Source of the DNA: Bacillota bacterium
Lineage (GTDB): Bacteria; Bacillota; GCA-003054495; Carboxydocellales; JAJZTU01
Reading direction: 5' to 3'
DNA length: 10,900 nucleotides
Assembly: GCA_021848765.1 (NCBI GenBank)
Contig: JAJZTU010000096.1
Span: forward strand, 1 to 10,900
In this document: positions 7,894 to 10,900 of the stretch, piece by piece
Position numbering within the stretch: position 1 is the stretch's first letter
Layout of the letters: every line of letters starts with the position of its first letter
Position numbers and translations under genes: made by a program
The notes under the pieces: model-generated
The model's input: only the letters and a program-made list of their open reading frames with translations
Database searches by the model: none
Told to the model about the DNA's origin: nothing

Positions 7894-8022
7894 TGAATCC
7901 TCCCTTTCAACTAATCCTTATTTTAGTCATTCTAACACAATAGCGAGTTGAATACCTCTGTTTAAGGGATTTTTCTGCTTCTCTTGTTAATTATATTCTG
8001 TTTTTTAAGGCTGGCACGTTAT

Positions 8023-8052
8023 ATTATACCACAGGATTAATTAGCCAGTAAA
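8023..8052 (-). promoter_or_regulatory. Probable sigma-A promoter of the M23 gene
   Basis: A perfect TATAAT (8023-8028) preceded after 18 bases by TTTACT (8047-8052, four of six matches). It gives a leader of about 120 nt, in which I recognise no riboswitch or other regulatory RNA. Confidence 0.5.
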
Positions 8053-8111
8053 CCCTTAATTTCGCTATTTTTTGTCGAAGACGGCAACCCTGCTTGAGAA
8101 TAAAGTAAGGA

Positions 8112-8138
8112 AGGCCAGTATTTTGTTAGATCTGGCCT
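8112..8138. repeat. Isolated hairpin left of the repeat region
   Basis: AGGCCAG (8112-8118) and CTGGCCT (8132-8138) form a perfect 7-bp stem with a 13-nt loop. On the minus strand a moderately T-rich run (TCCTTACTTTATT) follows, so it might act as a weak terminator for transcripts coming through the repeat region. It sits upstream of the M23 promoter. Confidence 0.35.
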
Positions 8139-8220
8139 CACCGGTGGGGTGCATTTTTCCCTAAATTTCTACTTTGAACGTAGCTGAGCGGCCTAAGTTA
8201 CCTGGCTAATTATTACGACT

Positions 8221-8320
8221 GGTCGGATACCTGCCCCGGTTCGTCGTTTGCCTGTCCCGGGTCAGTCGTTAGCCTGTCTCGGGTCAGTCGTTAGCCTGTC
8301 TCGGGTTCATCGTTAGCCGG
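8221..8320. repeat. 22-nt tandem repeat array with degenerate edge units
   Basis: Units begin at 8243, 8265, 8287 and 8309 with an exact 22-nt period. The shared core is GTCGTTAGCCTGTCTCGGG; the first unit differs at two positions of this core and the fourth is cut short at about 8320. A 21-nt diverged unit (8222-8242) precedes them. There are no spacers. The diverged edge unit GGTCGGATACCTG-CCCGG (8221-8239) recurs with one change at 8334-8352, where it forms the base of the long hairpin, linking the array to that structure. Confidence 0.85.
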
Positions 8321-8648
8321 ACTTTTTGTCTCCGGTCGGATACCTGTCCCGGCAGGGTGCTCTTAGCTCCGTGCCTAGTAGCTCTACGGCTTGGTGTGCT
8401 AATAGGAGCACCCAAACCCCGCCGATGGTGCGTCCGTGCCCCCGGCGGGGCGGCTGCCGTCCGTGGCAGCCGGGGTGCTCCTATTGCACACCAAGCCGTG
8501 AGCTACTAAGGCACTTCGCCATGAGCACCCCACCGGGACAGGTATCCTCCCTGGGCGAAGAGCGCGGCTAATTCGGGGTAGTTGTGCATGGTCGTTGAGC
8601 CACCTGGATACTAGTCCGGCCACTTAGGCGAATAACCAGTCCGGCTAA
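8313..8648. repeat. 11-bp inverted repeat enclosing the long hairpin
   Basis: TTAGCCGGACT (8313-8323) is the exact reverse complement of AGTCCGGCTAA (8638-8648). The left arm lies in the last tandem unit. The right core AGTCCGGC also occurs directly at 8613-8620. These arms may mark the edges of a unit that includes the hairpin at 8338-8547. Confidence 0.6.
8338..8547. repeat. Long branched hairpin: 64-bp stem with two apical hairpins
   Basis: Arms 8338-8413 and 8473-8547 pair as follows: 15 bp (8338-8352 with 8533-8547), a 2x2 mismatch, 8 bp, an 8x8 internal loop (8363-8370 against 8515-8522), then 6 bp, 8 bp, 14 bp and 13 bp separated only by single bulged bases at 8508, 8385 and 8400. The top opens into two perfect 8-bp hairpins that abut without a gap: 8417-8424 with 8443-8450, and 8451-8458 with 8465-8472. 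There is no T-tract on either strand, so this is not an ordinary terminator. The form, a long bulged stem closing a three-way junction, would suit a structured RNA or the DNA of a hairpin-type mobile element. Confidence 0.9.
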
Positions 8649-8663
8649 AGCGACCCGGAAGCC

Positions 8664-8846
8664 GGAGGGGGTGGGGTGTCCCTCCGGGAGGCGGAGCACT
8701 GGAATTAGAAGATAGCCCGTCAGGACATGCATGCTACCCAAGACGGGCGTAAACTTGGCCGACCTCTCTGCAGCTAGCACACCGGGATTTGGCTTAGCAC
8801 ACTCTGAAATTGCGGAGCCGGGGCGGAGGGACACCCCACCTCCTCC
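8664..8846. repeat. Second long inverted repeat with inner hairpin
   Basis: Arms 8664-8686 and 8824-8846 form a 23-bp stem with a single G-T pair, including the run GGGGTGTCCCTCC. The interior holds a perfect 7-bp hairpin (GCCCGTC 8715-8721 with GACGGGC 8742-8748) and a direct repeat TAGCACAC (8775-8782 and 8795-8802). It lies 54 bp beyond the scfB stop and is the first structure a transcript leaving scfB would form. Confidence 0.85.
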
Positions 8847-8899
8847 CGACCCGAAAGCAAAAAGGGCTTTAGGCTTACAAAAGCAACGGTGGCCGTACC

Positions 8900-10252
8900 T
8901 CAAGCTAATTGAGCCTTTTTCACCTGCAGGTAAATCGCGCATTCCAGGCGTTTTTTCTCCAACTGGCACCCAATATCCTGGGGCTCCAGGAGAGTCCCGT
9001 TGACAGCCTGAGCATTAGCATGGCAGCCACCGCTGCAGTAAAATTTTGCCCAACACTGTACACACTTTGGCTTATTATAGATGTGGGCCTGTTGAAAAGA
9101 CTTCATCACCGGGAGATTAAGTTTCCGTTCAAATACATTACCTAAGCGAAAACCCTCACGGCCCACGAACTGGTGACAGGGGTAAAGCTCCCCTTTAGGG
9201 CTGACCGCCATATACTCGTGGCCGGCCCCACACCCGGACAGGCGCTTGGCCAGGCAAGGGCCGCCGCTTAAATCCAGATTGAAGTGGAAGAAGTTAAAAG
9301 GCTTTCCGCTGGCCCGGCGCTCCAGAAACATCCGGGTGAGCCCTTCATATTCCTCCAGCAGCCTGGGCAGGTCTGTGTTTTGAAAGGCATATTCCTCCTG
9401 TTCGGGCGCCACCACCGGCTCGACAGAGATGTGTTCAAAGCCCAATTCGGCCAGGTGCAGGACATCATGACTAAAGTCCAGGTTTTTAGCGGTGTAAGTC
9501 CCCCTGACATAGTAATTTTGGTTATGGCGGGAGCGGACAAACCGCTGAATCCGTGGGACAATTGTGTCATAGCAGCCTGAGCCATTCACATAGGTGCGCA
9601 TCCGGTCATTGACCTCCTTGCGCCCGTCCAGGCTCAGGACCACCGCAATTTCATGCTCATTAAGCCACTGTTCGACCTTTTCATCCAGGAGCACCCCATT
9701 GGTGGTCAGTGTAAACCGGAATACCTTTCCCCGTTTGGCAGCTTCCTGACGGCCGTAGTCTACCAACTGTTGAACTGTGGAAAAGTTCAACAAAGGCTCT
9801 CCGCCAAAAAAGTCTACTTCACAGTTTTTTCTGGGCCCGGAAGCTTCCAGGAGGAAATCCAGGGCTGCCCGGCCCACTTCCCCGGACATGAGCTCCCGCT
9901 CCCCTCCAAAGTGACCGCTGGAAGCAAAACAATACCTGCACCGCAGGTTGCAATCATGGGCAATATGCAGGCACAGGGATTTCACTACAGGCTGGTCAGG
10001 GAGCCGCAGCTCAGTCAGGGGGGTATCAGGTGTAAACAATTGTCCGGCTTCCTTCAGGTCCCGGATTTCCCCCAGCGCTTCCAGGATTTCCGCTTCAGGG
10101 TATTTGTGCTTTAGTCCAGCCAGGATCTCATCAGGGCTTTGAGTTTCATAACCATCAAGAATCTCCCAGGTCAGCCCGTCCACTACATGGACTGAACCAC
10201 TGTTGATATCCACCACTATACGGGTCCCGTCGAAAATATATTTATGCAGCAC
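8900..10252 (-). CDS. scfB: SCIFF-peptide maturase, radical SAM/SPASM enzyme
   Basis: A 450-residue cytoplasmic enzyme that forms a thioether cross-link in the SCIFF precursor encoded just upstream. The N-terminal 85 or so residues (HKYIFDGTRIVVDINSGSVH) match the leader-binding RRE-like region of this family. The radical SAM core begins at about 90, with Cys101, Cys105 and Cys108 (CNLRCRYCF) for the SAM-binding 4Fe-4S cluster and FFGGEPLLNF at 148-157. The C-terminal SPASM/twitch part carries the cysteines for auxiliary clusters: 333, 341, 359, 397, 400, 406, 410 and 429. Length agrees with characterised homologues such as CteB. The start is GTG, with GAGGAGG seven bases upstream. It lies 138 nt from scfA across a terminator hairpin and has no clear promoter, so it is probably expressed by read-through. 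Confidence 0.95.
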   Translation of the reverse strand: MLHKYIFDGTRIVVDINSGSVHVVDGLTWEILDGYETQSPDEILAGLKHKYPEAEILEALGEIRDLKEAGQLFTPDTPLTELRLPDQPVVKSLCLHIAHDCNLRCRYCFASSGHFGGERELMSGEVGRAALDFLLEASGPRKNCEVDFFGGEPLLNFSTVQQLVDYGRQEAAKRGKVFRFTLTTNGVLLDEKVEQWLNEHEIAVVLSLDGRKEVNDRMRTYVNGSGCYDTIVPRIQRFVRSRHNQNYYVRGTYTAKNLDFSHDVLHLAELGFEHISVEPVVAPEQEEYAFQNTDLPRLLEEYEGLTRMFLERRASGKPFNFFHFNLDLSGGPCLAKRLSGCGAGHEYMAVSPKGELYPCHQFVGREGFRLGNVFERKLNLPVMKSFQQAHIYNKPKCVQCWAKFYCSGGCHANAQAVNGTLLEPQDIGCQLEKKRLECAIYLQVKKAQLA

Positions 10253-10323
10253 CTTAAATCCTCCTCGTGAGCATGAAAAAATCTCTTGCCATCCTTTAGA
10301 ACAAAATTTATGGAAGCCTTATC

Positions 10324-10360
10324 AAAAAAATTAGCTCTTCCCGCCAGGGGATAGAGCTAA
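10324..10360 (-). terminator. Intrinsic terminator or attenuator between scfA and scfB
   Basis: A 12-bp stem (10331-10342 with 10348-10360, one bulged base at 10352) and 5-nt loop. On the minus strand it is followed at once by TTTTTTT (10324-10330). A weaker T-run lies on the other side, so it could act in both directions. Partial read-through would give more precursor than maturase mRNA. Confidence 0.85.
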
Positions 10361-10390
10361 CTCTTTTTCATCCCGTATGTATGCTTACCT

Positions 10391-10531
10391 CTACTTGGCG
10401 CAAACTTGATTGCCTACAGTACAAGAGGTCTTGCAGGCTGATTGGCAGGATGTCTGACATTCTCCGCAGCCACCGGTCTTCACGGAGTCCTTCAGGGATT
10501 TAACGGCCAGGGTTTTAATATGCTTTGCCAT
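10391..10531 (-). CDS. scfA: SCIFF ranthipeptide precursor (six cysteines)
   Basis: A 46-residue peptide with six cysteines, at 22, 25, 29, 33, 37 and 44, matching the 'six Cys in forty-five' family. The N-terminal half (MAKHIKTLAVKSLKDSVKTG) is the leader; the core CGECQTSCQSACKTSCT is strongly conserved in the family. In the characterised homologue CteA one cysteine joins a threonine five residues later through a thioether; the equivalent pair here is Cys33 and Thr38. The frame extends upstream to 10585, but ATG 10531 has AAGGAGG eight bases before it and gives the family N-terminus. The gene lies 58 nt downstream of tRNA-Gly and directly upstream of scfB. The natural role of SCIFF peptides is still unsettled; a signalling role has been proposed in solvent-producing clostridia. 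Confidence 0.96.
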   Translation of the reverse strand: MAKHIKTLAVKSLKDSVKTGGCGECQTSCQSACKTSCTVGNQVCAK

Positions 10532-10539
10532 AGAAAAAG

Positions 10540-10546
10540 CCTCCTT
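10540..10546 (-). promoter_or_regulatory. Ribosome binding site deciding the scfA start
   Basis: AAGGAGG eight bases before ATG 10531. It excludes the longer frame, whose extra N-terminal residues are unlike any SCIFF leader. Confidence 0.85.
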
Positions 10547-10589
10547 TTGGAAAGATAACATAAATATGCTAACATAATAGGCCATAAAA

Positions 10590-10665
10590 TGGAGCGGATG
10601 ACGAGACTCGAACTCGCGACACTCGGCTTGGGAAGCCGATGCTCTACCAACTGAGCTACATCCGC
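10590..10665 (-). tRNA. tRNA-Gly (anticodon CCC)
   Basis: A complete 76-nt cloverleaf. The acceptor GCGGATG pairs with CATCCGC, the D-stem is GCTC/GAGC, the anticodon stem TCGGC/GCCGA carries the loop TTCCCAA (anticodon CCC), the T-loop is TTCGAGT, and the CCA end is encoded. A strong promoter lies 31 nt upstream. Confidence 0.95.
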
Positions 10666-10695
10666 TTGTAAATCAAATTTTTTCTACTGTAGTAT

Positions 10696-10724
10696 ATTAT
10701 AAAACCTTTAGTTTTATTAGTCAA
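10696..10724 (-). promoter_or_regulatory. Sigma-A promoter of tRNA-Gly, possibly also of scfAB
   Basis: TTGACT (10719-10724, five of six matches), a 17-base spacer and a perfect TATAAT (10696-10701). This is the best promoter in the window. It sits between tRNA-Phe and tRNA-Gly. I see no convincing terminator or promoter between tRNA-Gly and scfA, so transcripts from here may continue into scfA. Confidence 0.85.
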
Positions 10725-10774
10725 ATGGTTAAAGGGCGGGGCTGTATAGCACTAATTTGCTAATGAAATGACAA

Positions 10775-10850
<76 letters not shown>

Positions 10851-10856
10851 ATTAAA

Positions 10857-10900
10857 TGGCGGAACTGACGGGATTCGAACCCGCGATCTCCTGCGTGACA
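10857..10900 (-). tRNA. tRNA-Asp (anticodon GTC), 5' part outside the window
   Basis: Only the 3' half is present: anticodon-loop residues TGTCAC (anticodon GTC), the 3' anticodon stem GCAGG, T-arm GCGGG-TTCGAAT-CCCGT, acceptor strand, discriminator G and encoded CCA. The anticodon is complete, so the identity is clear. Confidence 0.9.

Larger units (their letters stand above)
8139..8899. other. Gene-free repeat-rich region between scfB and the M23 gene
   Basis: About 760 bp without a credible gene. Short open frames occur on both strands, but none has a ribosome binding site or recognisable protein, and all cross strong inverted repeats. Base composition is unlike the flanks (about 73% G+C over 8401-8460). 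The stretch holds a 22-nt-period tandem array, a long branched hairpin, an 11-bp inverted repeat around it and a second long stem, described separately. No transposase, reverse transcriptase or RNA family is recognised. If scfB transcripts are not terminated promptly, the whole region would be in their 3' untranslated end. It may be a non-autonomous mobile hairpin element, a structured RNA or a chromosomal protein-binding site; the sequence alone does not decide. Confidence 0.7.

Noticed and set aside
7894..8200. c-di-AMP (ydaO-type) riboswitch upstream of the LysM/M23 gene
   Set aside because: Such genes are often under this riboswitch, so I looked for its core, but neither the 120-nt leader nor the sequence upstream shows it.
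8243..8320. CRISPR array
   Set aside because: The 22-nt units are directly adjacent with no spacers, and no cas gene is present.
8326..8571. 81-residue plus-strand open frame over the long hairpin
   Set aside because: Its sequence is dictated by the two complementary stem arms, and it lacks a ribosome binding site.
8139..8899. Insertion sequence, retron or group II intron remnant
   Set aside because: No transposase or reverse transcriptase fragment and no recognisable intron domain V is present; only the noncoding repeats remain, so no such name is justified.
8568..8969. 133-residue minus-strand open frame overlapping the end of scfB
   Set aside because: It starts inside scfB in another frame, crosses the strong 8664-8846 inverted repeat, and its product resembles no protein I know.
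10532..10585. N-terminal extension of scfA to give 64 residues
   Set aside because: The extra residues include the ribosome binding site sequence of the real start and do not fit the family leader.

Overview
Every gene I can support in this window lies on the minus strand, so transcription runs from high to low coordinates. The content points to a Gram-positive, Clostridia-class Firmicute, probably of the Desulfotomaculum/Pelotomaculum (Peptococcaceae) type. The grounds are strong AGGAGG-type ribosome binding sites, clean sigma-A promoters, GTG starts, intrinsic terminators with T-tracts, tRNA genes with encoded CCA, and above all a SCIFF peptide with its radical SAM maturase, a pair almost confined to Clostridia. 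The exact genus is inference.

Layout from right to left (order of transcription): a tRNA cluster (Asp-GTC, cut by the window end; Phe-GAA; Gly-CCC); scfA, a 46-residue six-cysteine ranthipeptide precursor; an intrinsic terminator; scfB, the radical SAM/SPASM maturase; about 1 kb without a credible gene; an exported LysM-G5-M23 cell-wall protein; trxB; a membrane-anchored TPR protein; an exported HEXXH peptidase; a four-BON-domain protein; murA; and a methyl-accepting chemotaxis protein cut by the left edge.

The most unusual stretch is the gene-free interval at 7894-8899. Its left part holds the promoter and leader of the M23 gene. The rest (about 8221-8846) is GC-rich and built from repeats. 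It contains a 22-nt-period tandem array, a 64-bp imperfect stem closing two perfect, directly abutting 8-bp hairpins (8338-8547), an 11-bp inverted repeat around that stem, and a second 23-bp stem (8664-8846). This looks like a large branched hairpin element or structured RNA of a kind I do not recognise.

Functionally, scfA and scfB form a RiPP pathway: a terminator hairpin between them should give more precursor than maturase, and the nearest good upstream promoter is the one driving tRNA-Gly. murA (first committed step of peptidoglycan synthesis), the M23 protein and the exported HEXXH peptidase give the left half a cell-envelope flavour. Separate promoters and terminators show these are mostly single-gene units, with peptidase MA and BON as the one likely operon.
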